Shown here: positions 54,416 through 61,813 of the stretch, one piece after another
How positions within the stretch are numbered: position 1 is the first letter of the stretch
Layout: every line of letters starts with the position of its first letter
From: Butyrivibrio sp. XPD2006
GTDB lineage: Bacteria; Bacillota; Clostridia; Lachnospirales; Lachnospiraceae
Assembly (NCBI RefSeq): GCF_000420865.1
Contig: NZ_ATVT01000008.1
Span: forward strand, 62,001-126,000
Reading direction: 5' to 3'
Length of the DNA: 64,000 bases
Made by a program: the position numbers and the translations under genes
The notes under the pieces: generated by a model
What the model saw: only the letters and a program-made list of their open reading frames with translations
Told to the model about the DNA's origin: nothing
The model's database searches: none

Positions 54416-56068
54416 ATGAGCGAACAGGAAAACGTAAGACCAATATTTATAATAGGACACAAGAATCCGGATACGGACTCAATCTGCGCAGCTATTACAT
54501 ATGCCAATCTCAAGAATAAGGTTTTTGGCGGCAACTATATAGCATGCAGAGCGGGACATCTCAATGAAGAAACTCAGTTTGTGCTTTCACACTTCGGAGT
54601 GGATGTTCCGGCATATATTAAGGATGTGAGAACTCAGGTAAGAGACATGGAGATAAGGCGTCTTGACGGCACCAGCGGTAAGATGTCTCTGAAGAACGCC
54701 TGGGCCAAGATGCGTGATGCGGATGTTGTCACACTTTGTGCAACTGAGGGCGACGAGCTGGCAGGCATCATCACCACCAACGATATCGTTGAGACATATA
54801 TGGATGTTATAGATCCGCATATCCTCTCACAGGCGGGGACTTCCTACAAGAATATTGTTGAGACGCTGGACGGAGAACTTATTGAGGGTGATATAAACGA
54901 AGAGCTGACAAGCGGTAAAGTTGTTATTGCTGCAGCAAGCCCTGAGATGATGGAAAACGTGATCGAAGCAGGTGACGTTGTAATCCTCGGTAACAGATAT
55001 GAAACTCAGCTCTGTGCCATCGAGATGGATGCAGCCTGCATAATAGTCTGTGAAGGTGCTGAGGTAGCAAGGACCATTAAAGCGCAGGCTTCAGAGCATG
55101 GTACCAAGATAATCACAACTCCTCATGACACATTCGTTGTAGCAAGGCTTATCAACCAGAGTATGCCGATTGAGCATATCATGAAAAAAGACAATCTGGT
55201 TACCTTCCACATGGATGATTATATCGAGGATATACAGGAAGTAATGGCTTCCATGAGGCACAGATACTTCCCGGTTCTTGACAAGAATGATCACTATATC
55301 GGAATGATCAGCCGAAGGAATTTCCTTGGTGCTCACAAGAAACAGCTTATTCTTGTGGATCACAATGAGAAAAACCAGGCTGTAAACGGAGCAGATGCTG
55401 CTGATATCAAGGAAATTGTAGATCATCACAGACTTCGTACAATCGAGACTGCAGGACCGGTATACTTCAGGAATATGCCTTTGGGATCAACATGTACGAT
55501 CATATATCTGATGTACAAGGAATACGGACAGGAAATTGATCCTACAACAGCAGGTCTTTTACTTGCAGCTATACTTTCGGATACTTTGATGTTCCGTTCG
55601 CCCACATGTACCAAGGTGGACAGGGACGCAGGAGAAGAACTTGCAAGGATTGCAGGAATAGACTACGAAGAATTTGCAAAAGAGATGTTCCATGCCGGAT
55701 CAAATCTCGGAAGCAAGACAGCTGATGAGATAATCCATCAGGATTTCAAGAAATTCACTGTGGATGATATGACCATTGGAATCGGTCAGATCAATTCCAT
55801 GAGCGCTGAGGAGCTCATAGAGATCAAGGATAAGATAATGCCGGAGCTCAAGGAAGTGGCAGAGTCAGACGGCCTTGATATGCTGTTCTTTATGCTTACA
55901 AATATCATTGACGAGTCTTCACAGGTTGTCTTCTCGGGGGCGAAGGCGCTTCATACGCTGAACTCGGCATTTGGTATAAATTCAGAGGGGGATGTGGTTT
56001 CACTTCCGGGAGTTGTATCTCGTAAGAAGCAGCTCTTACCGGCCATAGTTGAAACCATTCAGCAGTAA
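54416..56068 (+). CDS. Manganese-dependent inorganic pyrophosphatase with CBS and DRTGG domains
   Basis: The 550-residue protein is a class II (DHH) pyrophosphatase: GHKNPDTDSICAA near the N-terminus and EIVDHHRLRTIE supply metal ligands. Between them are paired CBS motifs (about 70-125 and 245-300) flanking a DRTGG domain, and a DHHA2 domain lies at the C-terminus. CBS-containing members are regulated by adenine nucleotides, and those with DRTGG also by diadenosine polyphosphates. AAGGAGATAT precedes the start, 8 bases after the TtcA-like gene. Confidence 0.9.
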   Translation: MSEQENVRPIFIIGHKNPDTDSICAAITYANLKNKVFGGNYIACRAGHLNEETQFVLSHFGVDVPAYIKDVRTQVRDMEIRRLDGTSGKMSLKNAWAKMRDADVVTLCATEGDELAGIITTNDIVETYMDVIDPHILSQAGTSYKNIVETLDGELIEGDINEELTSGKVVIAAASPEMMENVIEAGDVVILGNRYETQLCAIEMDAACIIVCEGAEVARTIKAQASEHGTKIITTPHDTFVVARLINQSMPIEHIMKKDNLVTFHMDDYIEDIQEVMASMRHRYFPVLDKNDHYIGMISRRNFLGAHKKQLILVDHNEKNQAVNGADAADIKEIVDHHRLRTIETAGPVYFRNMPLGSTCTIIYLMYKEYGQEIDPTTAGLLLAAILSDTLMFRSPTCTKVDRDAGEELARIAGIDYEEFAKEMFHAGSNLGSKTADEIIHQDFKKFTVDDMTIGIGQINSMSAEELIEIKDKIMPELKEVAESDGLDMLFFMLTNIIDESSQVVFSGAKALHTLNSAFGINSEGDVVSLPGVVSRKKQLLPAIVETIQQ

Positions 56069-56100
56069 AACAAAACTATTTAACGGGGGTTAATGGGGAT

Positions 56101-56397
56101 ATGGAAGAACTGAGAACGCTTCTTCTGCACGAAATTGTAAGGGTCTATGGACCACTTCAGGGGCAGGGAATCGGTGCTATTGTAATACCTGCATTTATAG
56201 GAGATTTCAAAAAGGTATTGGATGGCAGCGAAAGCTTTGATGAAATCTCTGAGGAATATATGACAGAGGACAAGAAGGTGCATCTGATCCTGGAAGGCAG
56301 GAGAAAGCTTGGAAGAAAAGGCGTAAAACTGGAGATAACAGGAGCTGTTGTAAATGACAAACGGCTTCATCTTACAGAAGAACACTGTTACGTATGA
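56101..56397 (+). CDS. Small conserved-looking protein of unknown function
   Basis: A 98-residue protein with no recognised domain: a Gly-rich segment VYGPLQGQGIGAIVIPAFI, then an acidic region and a basic C-terminal half (EGRRKLGRKGVKLEI). There is no signal peptide or membrane segment. AACGGGGGTTAATGGGGAT gives a strong ribosome binding site and its stop overlaps the TcdA-like gene by four bases, so it is a real coupled gene. Confidence 0.7.
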   Translation: MEELRTLLLHEIVRVYGPLQGQGIGAIVIPAFIGDFKKVLDGSESFDEISEEYMTEDKKVHLILEGRRKLGRKGVKLEITGAVVNDKRLHLTEEHCYV

Positions 56398-57131
56398 AGG
56401 ATGAACTTGTAAGAACAAAATTAGTTCTGGGAACACAGGCGCTTGAGAAGCTAGCCGGCTCAAGGGTCTGTGTTTTTGGTGTGGGCGGAGTCGGAGGATA
56501 CGTCGTAGAAGCTCTTGCCAGAAGCGGCGTTGGTGCCATAGATATTGTTGATAATGATTCGGTGGCTGTTTCTAATATAAACAGACAGATAATTGCACTT
56601 CACAGCACTGTGGGAAAAGATAAAGTAGACGTAGCCAGAGACAGGATTCTTGATATAAATCCTGGTTGCAAGGTTGAATGCCATAAGTGTTTTTATCTTC
56701 CGAAGAACAGCATGGAATTTGAATTTGAGAAATACGATTATGTCGTGGATGCAATAGATACCGTTACAGCCAAGATCGACATAATCATGAAGTGCAAGGA
56801 ACTTGGAGTACCTGTGATAAGCTCCATGGGAACCGGCAATAAGCTTGATCCGACCAGGGTTCAGGTTACTGATATCTACAAGACCGAGATTGATCCTCTT
56901 GCTAAAGTCATGAGGAGAGAACTCAAGAAACGCGGAATCAGAAAGCTTAAGGTTGTATATTCGAATGAAGAACCGATAAAACCGGATAAAGAGCTGGTAC
57001 AGGAAGAACTCATTTCTTCCGGATCATCTAAGAGAACAATCCCTGGCAGCACAGCTTTTGTTCCGCCTGTTGCAGGACTTGTTATTGCCAGAGAGGTTGT
57101 AATGGACCTTATCAAAAATACAGAGAAGTAA
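56394..57131 (+). CDS. tcdA: tRNA threonylcarbamoyladenosine dehydratase (TcdA-like, ThiF fold)
   Basis: The 245-residue protein has the E1/ThiF nucleotide-binding loop VCVFGVGGVGGYVVEALARS (Gly29-Gly35), VDNDSVAVSNINRQI and VVDAIDTVTAKID, and a C-terminal STAFVPPVAGLVIAREVV. It lacks the metal-binding cysteines of MoeB and fits TcdA, which cyclises t6A at position 37 of tRNAs. The start overlaps the small gene upstream. Confidence 0.87.
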   Translation: MKDELVRTKLVLGTQALEKLAGSRVCVFGVGGVGGYVVEALARSGVGAIDIVDNDSVAVSNINRQIIALHSTVGKDKVDVARDRILDINPGCKVECHKCFYLPKNSMEFEFEKYDYVVDAIDTVTAKIDIIMKCKELGVPVISSMGTGNKLDPTRVQVTDIYKTEIDPLAKVMRRELKKRGIRKLKVVYSNEEPIKPDKELVQEELISSGSSKRTIPGSTAFVPPVAGLVIAREVVMDLIKNTEK

Positions 57132-57144
57132 TTGAGGCGTAAAA

Positions 57145-57744
57145 ATGAACGATGATAATTTAAGATGGAAACTGGTAAAGGAAGAGCATCTTAAGCAGGA
57201 TAAATGGATTGATTTCAGACAGAACATATATGAGCTTCCGGATGGAACAGATATAGGTCCTGTTTACAATTTTTCCAAACACAGCTTTTCGGTTGTGGTT
57301 GCAAAAGACGAAAAGGGAAGATACATCTGCGTAAGACAGTATAGGCACGGAATAGATGAGATAACAACAGAATTCCCTGCCGGTGGCATTGAGTATAAAG
57401 AGTCTGAAGATCATCCGTACATAACAGTGAAGAATACTATAGCAACTGAAGATGAAGCATTTGAAGCAGCAAAAAGAGAGCTTGAGGAGGAGACAGGATA
57501 TGTTTCCGATAACTGGAAGCATCTTTTGAGTCTGCCGGCCAATGCAACTCTTGCCAGTAACTATGTTCACATATATGCAGCAAAAAACTGCAAAAAGGTG
57601 ACAACTCAGCATCTTGATGATTCGGAGTTTTTGAATGTTGTTCTTCTTTCAGAGGATGAGCTTAGAAAGCGTATCTTTGGTGGAGATTTCAAACAGGCGC
57701 ACCATGTACTTGCGTGGTATCTGTCCAAAGAATTTGATACTTGA
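57145..57744 (+). CDS. NUDIX hydrolase, ADP-ribose pyrophosphatase-like
   Basis: The 199-residue protein has a NUDIX core AAKRELEEETGYVSDNW (REx2EExG part intact) after EFPAGGIE. The usual Gx5E half is interrupted by an insertion of about 20 residues (ESEDHPYITVKNTIATEDEA), so the box is split relative to the canonical spacing. The fold and the aromatic N-terminus fit ADP-ribose/nucleoside diphosphate-sugar hydrolases. It is the last gene before the tRNA. Confidence 0.82.
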   Translation: MNDDNLRWKLVKEEHLKQDKWIDFRQNIYELPDGTDIGPVYNFSKHSFSVVVAKDEKGRYICVRQYRHGIDEITTEFPAGGIEYKESEDHPYITVKNTIATEDEAFEAAKRELEEETGYVSDNWKHLLSLPANATLASNYVHIYAAKNCKKVTTQHLDDSEFLNVVLLSEDELRKRIFGGDFKQAHHVLAWYLSKEFDT

Positions 57745-57782
57745 ATATACAAAAACCCTGTGATAAACTAATAAAGTTGTTA

Positions 57783-57865
57783 GCCGGCATGTCGGAATGG
57801 CAGACGATGCAGACTCAAAATCTGTTGTGGGTAACCACGTGTGGGTTCAAGTCCCACTGCCGGCA
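57783..57865 (+). tRNA. tRNA-Leu (anticodon CAA)
   Basis: The 83-base gene has acceptor arms GCCGGCA (57783-57789) and TGCCGGC (57858-57864) with discriminator A. The anticodon loop CTCAAAA reads CAA, which decodes TTG, and the long variable arm (TGTGGGTAACCACG region) is typical of Leu. The T-arm is GTGGG/TTCAAGT/CCCAC. CCA is not encoded. Its last 20 bases form the left attachment repeat of the mobile element. Confidence 0.93.
57846..57865 (+). repeat. attL: 20-bp direct repeat at tRNA-Leu 3' end
   Basis: TTCAAGTCCCACTGCCGGCA is identical to 63559-63578. The base before it differs (G here, C at the right end), so the shared core is exactly 20 bp, ending at the tRNA discriminator base. Confidence 0.88.
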
Positions 57866-57869
57866 GACT

Positions 57870-57901
57870 GAAGACCCGTATTTATGCGGGTCTTCTTTTT
57901 T
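57870..57901 (+). terminator. Element-borne terminator just after tRNA-Leu
   Basis: Arm 57871-57878 pairs with 57887-57894 and a T run follows. It sits inside the element, replacing the tRNA's original terminator, now at 63583. Confidence 0.85.
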
Positions 57902-57908
57902 ATGCCTT

Positions 57909-57925
57909 GTGTGACTATGTGTGAC
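57909..57925. repeat. Paired GTGTGAC motifs at the left element end
   Basis: GTGTGAC occurs at 57909-57915 and 57919-57925, one helical turn apart, between attL and the integrase gene. Similar copies are at the right end (GTGTTAC 63482-63488, GTGTGAC 63494-63500). They are candidate integrase arm-binding sites; function is inferred. Confidence 0.4.
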
Positions 57926-57927
57926 CT

Positions 57928-59133
57928 TTAATCAAATATTTCATCAATATAGTCTTCTATGCCACTCTGAGCCGCATTCATATATCTCTGGGCTGTACCT
58001 TTATTCAGCCATGCACCAAGCTCTTGAGTAACAAGTATGCCGCCTATGCGTGCGCCTTTTGTAGCTGCCCATGCTCTTGCAGCATGTGTGCCGTGATACT
58101 TTCTGTATTTAATTCCCGTTTCTGCACATGCTTTTTTTAAGTGTTCCCTGATAGTATCTTCTCGAAGTGCTCTTCCCGTTCTGCTCTTGAAGACATATCC
58201 TGTATCATCATCAGGGCGCTCAGCTCTCCACTTTTTGAGAAGATTGATTCCTTTCTTAGAAAAATGAAAGACCTTTACCACTCCCGTTTTGGTGGCTTCT
58301 ATTTCGGTTATGTATGATTCTTCACCTCTGACAATCTGTCTTTTTACATACATAACTTTCTTATCAAAGTCTATATCTTCCCATTTAAGGGCTCTGACTT
58401 CTCCAAGTCTGTCACATACATAGAAAAGAAGAGTTATCGCTTCATCATACGGGTCTGTAGAATCTTTAAAATAGTCAATAATCTTTCTTCTTTCTTCATC
58501 AGTGTAAGCCACTTCCCCGACTTGAGTTTCTGACTTGCACTTGATATTAGTTGTGGTTACTTGACGCGCCTTATTAAAAGTAACAATCTCTTTATCAATG
58601 GCATAATCGTATATCCCATTAATAATACTTTTGATATTCCCAAGAGTTGTCCTAGTTATGGAAGTACCAAAAGATGCAAGAAATACCTTTATATCATGAG
58701 CAGTTATATCTGTTATAGGCTTTGATATAAAGTCCTTATTCGGAAGATAATATCTCTTCCAAAAATAGAAATTTCTTCTCTCGGTCTGTTTGTTGTTTCC
58801 TATCTCATCCATGTGATAGGAAGTCCATAAAGGAAATAACTCTTCAAGGCTATATACCTGTGGTGAAGTATACCATGCAAGAAGCTTTTCACGTAAAAGA
58901 GGTAGATTGTTAGCTGTTATAGGCATCCTTCCATCAGGTCTAACACTTTTTGGAACTTTTACAAAAGTGCGAAATAAATAACCTTTATAATTCGGTTTCT
59001 CTGGTAATTCCTTTGGATGAAGTTCACTTATTAATTTTTCAATGTCCATAAAATCTGCAAGCTCTGCAGAGTCAATCATATCATTTTTTAATAAGTTCAT
59101 CATCAGTTCTTTTTTACTAAAAATTTTATTCAT
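57928..59133 (-). CDS. Tyrosine site-specific integrase of the element
   Basis: The 401-residue protein has an N-terminal SAM-like DNA-binding region and a C-terminal catalytic domain with LLFYVCDRLGEVRALKWEDI (Arg I), a KTGVVKVFHFSKKG beta-hairpin, and HGTHAARAWAA (H-x-x-R box), with ending AQRYMNAA giving the Tyr nucleophile. It should recombine the 20-bp tRNA-Leu repeat. The ATG at 59133 is chosen because AAAGGAGAT lies 10 bases upstream; the longer frame to 59211 lacks a ribosome binding site. That site is in a hairpin (see 59140-59159). Confidence 0.9.
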   Translation of the reverse strand: MNKIFSKKELMMNLLKNDMIDSAELADFMDIEKLISELHPKELPEKPNYKGYLFRTFVKVPKSVRPDGRMPITANNLPLLREKLLAWYTSPQVYSLEELFPLWTSYHMDEIGNNKQTERRNFYFWKRYYLPNKDFISKPITDITAHDIKVFLASFGTSITRTTLGNIKSIINGIYDYAIDKEIVTFNKARQVTTTNIKCKSETQVGEVAYTDEERRKIIDYFKDSTDPYDEAITLLFYVCDRLGEVRALKWEDIDFDKKVMYVKRQIVRGEESYITEIEATKTGVVKVFHFSKKGINLLKKWRAERPDDDTGYVFKSRTGRALREDTIREHLKKACAETGIKYRKYHGTHAARAWAATKGARIGGILVTQELGAWLNKGTAQRYMNAAQSGIEDYIDEIFD

Positions 59134-59139
59134 AATCGA

Positions 59140-59159
59140 ATATCTCCTTTCGGAGATAT
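59140..59159 (-). promoter_or_regulatory. Hairpin sequestering the integrase ribosome binding site
   Basis: On the minus strand ATATCTCC, GAAA, GGAGATAT forms a perfect 8-bp stem with a GNRA-type loop, whose 3' arm contains the GGAG that pairs with 16S rRNA. It would limit translation of the integrase. Confidence 0.65.
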
Positions 59160-59211
59160 ATGTTTCTGAATTAATCAAAAGGTAGACTAAAACGATTAAT
59201 CCCTTAACCAT

Positions 59212-59456
59212 GCGGCTTTCAAGCTCTAAAAATTCAAAAATTAATCCAATTCTTTAAAAAATATCAATTTAAAAATTTAAAAATAAAATCTATTTTTACC
59301 CCCTGATTAATAAAAACGCAAAAGTTAAAAATTAATGACTTTTTAAAATCTCCTCAAAATAAATTTTAAAAATTCAAAACATCACCACTTTTGCGAGAAC
59401 TCCTTACATATATACATGAGGAAACTAAAAACACTTTTTAAAAGGAGATTAAAAAT
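59212..59456. other. AT-rich divergent control region of the element
   Basis: This gap between the integrase and the small gene is very AT-rich. It contains the inverted repeat CGCAAAAGT (59317-59325) / ACTTTTGCG (59387-59395), 61 bases apart, a possible operator pair. No coding sequence is seen. Confidence 0.4.
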
Positions 59457-59696
59457 ATGAAGAAAACAAGTGTTAAGGATTTACAGCGCATTCTTTCAGA
59501 GAAAGAAGCAGATATTGAGAAAACAAAAAAACAGCTTCAAGAAGCTATTGAGAAAGAAAGACAGGAAGAGGATAAGCAAATTGTTCAGTATATCAGAAAA
59601 GCATTTTCTGATTCACATACTGAAAAAGATATCCTCGCATGGCTTACTGAAGACTTTCAGAAGGCACTTGAAAAGGTATCAGAAGATGATATCTGA
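59457..59696 (+). CDS. Small coiled-coil protein of the element
   Basis: A 79-residue, highly charged protein whose first 45 residues form a coiled coil (LSEKEADIEKTKKQLQEAIE) and whose C-terminal half is helical (ILAWLTEDFQKALEKVSEDD). AAAAGGAGATTAAAAAT is a strong ribosome binding site. It is divergent from the integrase gene and upstream of the relaxase gene. It could be a mobilisation accessory or excision factor, but no family is recognised. Confidence 0.65.
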   Translation: MKKTSVKDLQRILSEKEADIEKTKKQLQEAIEKERQEEDKQIVQYIRKAFSDSHTEKDILAWLTEDFQKALEKVSEDDI

Positions 59697-59821
59697 CCCT
59701 CATAGCGTAGCGTGGAAATGTATTGGTTTCGATTCCTTTTTAAAGGAAGGGGGCCCCGAATCAATGTGTCGATGATGGCAAGCGTAGCGCAGACATCTTC
59801 GCACATTGGTTAAGGGGTTAA

Positions 59822-59876
59822 CTCCAACAAGTTGGAGCGTATAAATAACCCGCTGATAAGGAGCGGTGTTATTTAT
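59822..59876 (+). other. Hairpin cluster upstream of relaxase gene (oriT candidate)
   Basis: Two adjacent hairpins: CTCCAAC (59822-59828) with GTTGGAG (59831-59837), and ATAAATAAC-CCGCT (59841-59854) with AGCGG-t-GTTATTTAT (59862-59876), 14 bp with one bulge and a 7-base loop. Together with position just 5' of a MobV-type gene, this is the best oriT candidate. The nick site is not identified. Confidence 0.45.
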
Positions 59877-59931
59877 GAAAGCGGAACGTTGGAGTTGTGT
59901 TTGTTCTCGAGAGAGAAGGAAGGATTGACTT

Positions 59932-61389
59932 ATGGAATATACGACAATGACTCATACTGAGGGGGATAAGATGAAGCGTGACCATAATAGAAGAAAACAC
60001 TATAAAAATCACACGCCTCAAAATATCCATCCTGATAGACCACATGAAACTGTGGTTGATAAAGATATTGCTTCTGTTTATGAAGAGATTTTTGAAGAAG
60101 TTATAAAAGAATATAACGCCAAGCAAATTAGGAATAGGCATCCTGATAAAGTCATCCCTGATGCAAAAGCTTACTATAAATCTTTAAAGAAAGATGATAT
60201 ACAACACGCTGTATATGAGCAGCTTGTTTATATAGGAAATAAAAATAATCATCCTGACTATGAGACTTCTAAAAAGATTTTAAAAGCATACCTTGAAGCT
60301 TTTCAGGAGAAGTTTCCTAACTTGAAAGTCATCGGATTCTATATACATGGAGATGAAGAAGGTGCTACACATGCTCATCTTGACTTTATCCCTGTATCTT
60401 ATGAAGGCAAAAAAGGACTTTCTACTAAAGTGAGCTTTCATGGAGCTCTTAAAGAAATGAAAATAAAACCAAAAAAGCTTCCTGATGGCAGTAAAAGTAA
60501 TCCTGTGGCTATGTGGGAAGCTTCTTGTTTACAGACCCTTGATGACCTCTGTGCAAAGTATGGGATATGTGTAAAAGAGCATACCCATAAACCTAAAGAA
60601 GAGCGTAGAGGCTGGCAGACTACAGAAGAATATGTAAAGCAAAAGCTACAAGCAGAAGTCCAGGAAATAAAGGAAGAAAAAAATAAGCTTGTGGATAAAA
60701 CAACTTCACGGAATGCTACAGTACATAAAATCCCTTTAACTAATAAAGAATATATAACACGAGACCTTGATGAGGATTTAGCTCTTTTATCTGAAGTAAA
60801 CGAAGCTCAGACTATAAAGGCTAATCAGAGTAAACGGGATAAGGAATTTAAAGCCAAGGAAGATGCTTTTCATAGAGAGAAAGCAGCCTTTAATCATCAA
60901 AAGGCTACTCTTCAATGGGAATTTGAAGGCAAGTATAAAGAAAAGGCTGAAAAGGCTGATACATGGAAAAAAGCCTTTATGAAAACCTTAAACAAAATGC
61001 CAGCTGGAAGTCTTTCTGAAGTCCTTGTATCAGACCTTGGCATCACTCCTGACAAGTACCTTAAAAAGAAGCTTGAAGCTCTTGATAAGCTTGACGCTTT
61101 TTATCATAAGTGTGTACCTGATGACCCGTATAAGTTCAGGAAAGTCATTATAACTGAGTATAAAAAGATAATAGATAATCCTGAAGACCGTTCTTTTTGG
61201 CATGATGATATCACATGGTTATGGGCTGACTGCAAGAAGAATATAAATTCCTATTATCAAGCAAAAAGAGATAAAAAAGAGCTTGATAAGATTATCCGTG
61301 AAGGAAAAACCACAGTAATACAGGCTTTCAAGTCATATAATCAGCTGATACAAGAAGCACAGAAACAATATGAAGACCATGAAAGATGA
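59932..61389 (+). CDS. MobV-type relaxase (plasmid recombination/mobilization protein)
   Basis: The 485-residue protein has the MobV/Pre motifs: N-terminal DHNRR with NIHPDRP, and IHGDEEGATHAHLDFIPVSY, the HxDE...HxH site (His139, Asp141, Glu142, His147, His149) that binds the metal of HUH relaxases. The rest is a long charged coiled coil (about 225-260 and 285-345) and a helical tail. It should nick the element at oriT for transfer by a helper element. GGAAGG lies upstream of the ATG. Confidence 0.87.
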   Translation: MEYTTMTHTEGDKMKRDHNRRKHYKNHTPQNIHPDRPHETVVDKDIASVYEEIFEEVIKEYNAKQIRNRHPDKVIPDAKAYYKSLKKDDIQHAVYEQLVYIGNKNNHPDYETSKKILKAYLEAFQEKFPNLKVIGFYIHGDEEGATHAHLDFIPVSYEGKKGLSTKVSFHGALKEMKIKPKKLPDGSKSNPVAMWEASCLQTLDDLCAKYGICVKEHTHKPKEERRGWQTTEEYVKQKLQAEVQEIKEEKNKLVDKTTSRNATVHKIPLTNKEYITRDLDEDLALLSEVNEAQTIKANQSKRDKEFKAKEDAFHREKAAFNHQKATLQWEFEGKYKEKAEKADTWKKAFMKTLNKMPAGSLSEVLVSDLGITPDKYLKKKLEALDKLDAFYHKCVPDDPYKFRKVIITEYKKIIDNPEDRSFWHDDITWLWADCKKNINSYYQAKRDKKELDKIIREGKTTVIQAFKSYNQLIQEAQKQYEDHER

Positions 61390-61610
61390 TTCTATCTCGA
61401 GAAGGATGAATAAAACCATAAAATACATTGAATAAAACACTAATTATTTTATATTAAATGCTTTTGGGGTTCATGTTCTTTCCTCTCGAGAAGACCGCAC
61501 GGGGAATATGATATGCAGTTTTTAATCCACATACCCCGTGCAAAAGACTTTTCTGAAAAATACTGTTAAATATTCCCCTCTATACAATAAATATATATTT
61601 TTATAATAGC

Positions 61611-61641
61611 GGGCGGAGTAGGGCTTGTCGATACTCCGCCC
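61611..61641 (+). other. Perfect 10-bp hairpin, candidate double-strand origin
   Basis: GGGCGGAGTA (61611-61620) pairs perfectly with TACTCCGCCC (61632-61641) around the 11-base loop GGGCTTGTCGA. No T run follows, so it is not a terminator. Its place upstream of a HUH Rep gene fits a nicking hairpin. Confidence 0.5.
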
Positions 61642-61778
61642 AGTATTTTCAAGGGTTCTCAGACTTTTAACTCTTTGAAAATTCTTTGTTTTTCTATGGG
61701 GATATTTAAAGGGTTATTTAGGGGCGATTTAAAAAAAATGAGCAAAAAATGAGAAAAATCAAAATTAAAATCACAGTA

Positions 61779-61806
61779 TATAATATAAGGATTTATTTTA
61801 AGGAGG
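61779..61806 (+). promoter_or_regulatory. -10 element and ribosome binding site of rep
   Basis: TATAAT at 61779-61784 and AGGAGG at 61801-61806, 7 bases before the ATG. No good -35 is visible. Confidence 0.5.
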
Positions 61807-61813
61807 ATATATT

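Larger units (their letters stand above)
61390..61813. other. Intergenic region with hairpins, probable replication origin
   Basis: This 424-base gap between the relaxase and rep genes has no ORF. It holds two TCTCGAGA palindromes (61395 and 61484), a hairpin with arms GCACGGGG (61497-61504) and CCCCGTGC (61534-61541), a perfect 10-bp hairpin at 61611-61641 and a -10-like TATAAT at 61779-61784. Rolling-circle origins usually lie just upstream of rep, so this is the likely replication region. Confidence 0.5.

Noticed and set aside
61611..61641. Terminator after the relaxase gene
   Set aside because: The stem is strong, but no T run follows and it lies more than 200 bases past the stop codon; an origin role fits better.
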